Shown in pieces: positions 4,959 to 5,045 of a stretch of DNA of 5,045 bases (position 1 is the stretch's first letter; each line of letters opens with the position of its first letter). The notes below the pieces were generated by a model. It searched no databases, was not told where the DNA came from, and saw only the letters and a list, made by a program, of their open reading frames with translations. Source of the stretch: Bacilli bacterium (GTDB lineage: Bacteria; Bacillota_I; Bacilli_A; RF39; UBA660). Location of the stretch: the NCBI GenBank assembly GCA_017460245.1, contig JAFUBK010000097.1, positions 1 to 5,045 of the forward strand, given 5' to 3'. The translations under genes were made by a program, and so were the position numbers.

Positions 4959-5045
4959 AGCGTCTTGGATACTTGAGTCTACTTGGTAGACATTATTTGT
5001 TTGATATCTTTTTATTATGTGTTTTGGAACGCCAAACATATAAGC
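4929..5045 (-). CDS. Unidentified protein, C-terminal 38 residues (5' end outside window)
   Basis: The minus-strand frame is open from the window edge to a TAG at 4931-4929. The other two minus-strand frames are closed. The visible residues start AYMFGVPKHIIKRYQ and finish with DAKDYVLTIKR. I do not recognise the family from this piece. The sequence looks like an ordinary soluble C-terminal alpha/beta segment with a final helix (about SSIQDAKDYVL). The gene converges on the SDR gene, with only seven bases between the two stop codons. Codons ending in C (GGC, CAC, GAC, TAC, ATC, ACC, CGC) are clearly more frequent than in the plus-strand genes, as expected if this gene lies on the opposite replication strand. 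The well-formed terminator on the same strand supports it as a real gene. Confidence 0.7.
   Translation of the reverse strand, partial: AYMFGVPKHIIKRYQTNNVYQVDSSIQDAKDYVLTIKR

Noticed and set aside
1..5045. Mycoplasma code (TGA as Trp)
   Set aside because: Trp is written TGG in several genes, no conserved gene carries an in-frame TGA, and the HAD gene ends naturally at TGA 4079-4081.
1..5045. CRISPR array, insertion sequence, tRNA or rRNA
   Set aside because: I saw no regularly spaced direct repeats, no transposase motifs with terminal inverted repeats, and no tRNA-like cloverleaf in the short intergenic gaps.

Overview
The window is strongly AT-rich, with third codon positions dominated by A and T, and reads as a small-genome Firmicute of the Bacilli/Mollicutes type, probably an uncultivated gut lineage. 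The host assignment is an inference. It rests on a RecD2-type helicase (typical of Gram-positives), short intergenic gaps, rho-independent terminators with U-tracts, and Shine-Dalgarno sites. Tryptophan is written TGG. TGA ends the HAD gene exactly where the family should end, so the code looks like table 11 rather than the mycoplasma code.

Layout, left to right. Positions 2-181 hold the last 59 codons of a radical-SAM tRNA methylthiotransferase (TRAM domain, MtaB-like). A near-consensus sigma-70 promoter overlaps its end and drives 223-867, an unrecognised 214-residue single-pass membrane protein. A terminator follows and runs straight into an extended -10 promoter for recD2 (916-3126). recD2 is interrupted by one in-frame TAG at 2254-2256, between helicase motifs II and III. 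A 50-residue methionine-rich microprotein (3187-3339) with a strong terminator comes next, then a Cof-type HAD phosphatase (3404-4081) with its own -10 and terminator, then a short-chain dehydrogenase (4142-4921). The last 117 bases carry, on the minus strand, the 3' end of an unidentified gene. Its terminator hairpin includes its final codons and its stop. All gaps between genes are about 40-65 bp.

The genes do not form an obvious pathway. Most appear to be separate transcription units, because terminators follow the membrane protein, the microprotein, the HAD gene and the minus-strand gene. No mobile element, CRISPR array, tRNA or rRNA is seen. I find no clearly new multi-gene system. The points most worth checking are the single-codon break in recD2 with a nearby Walker B change, the repeated compact promoter/SD module, and the Met-rich microprotein.
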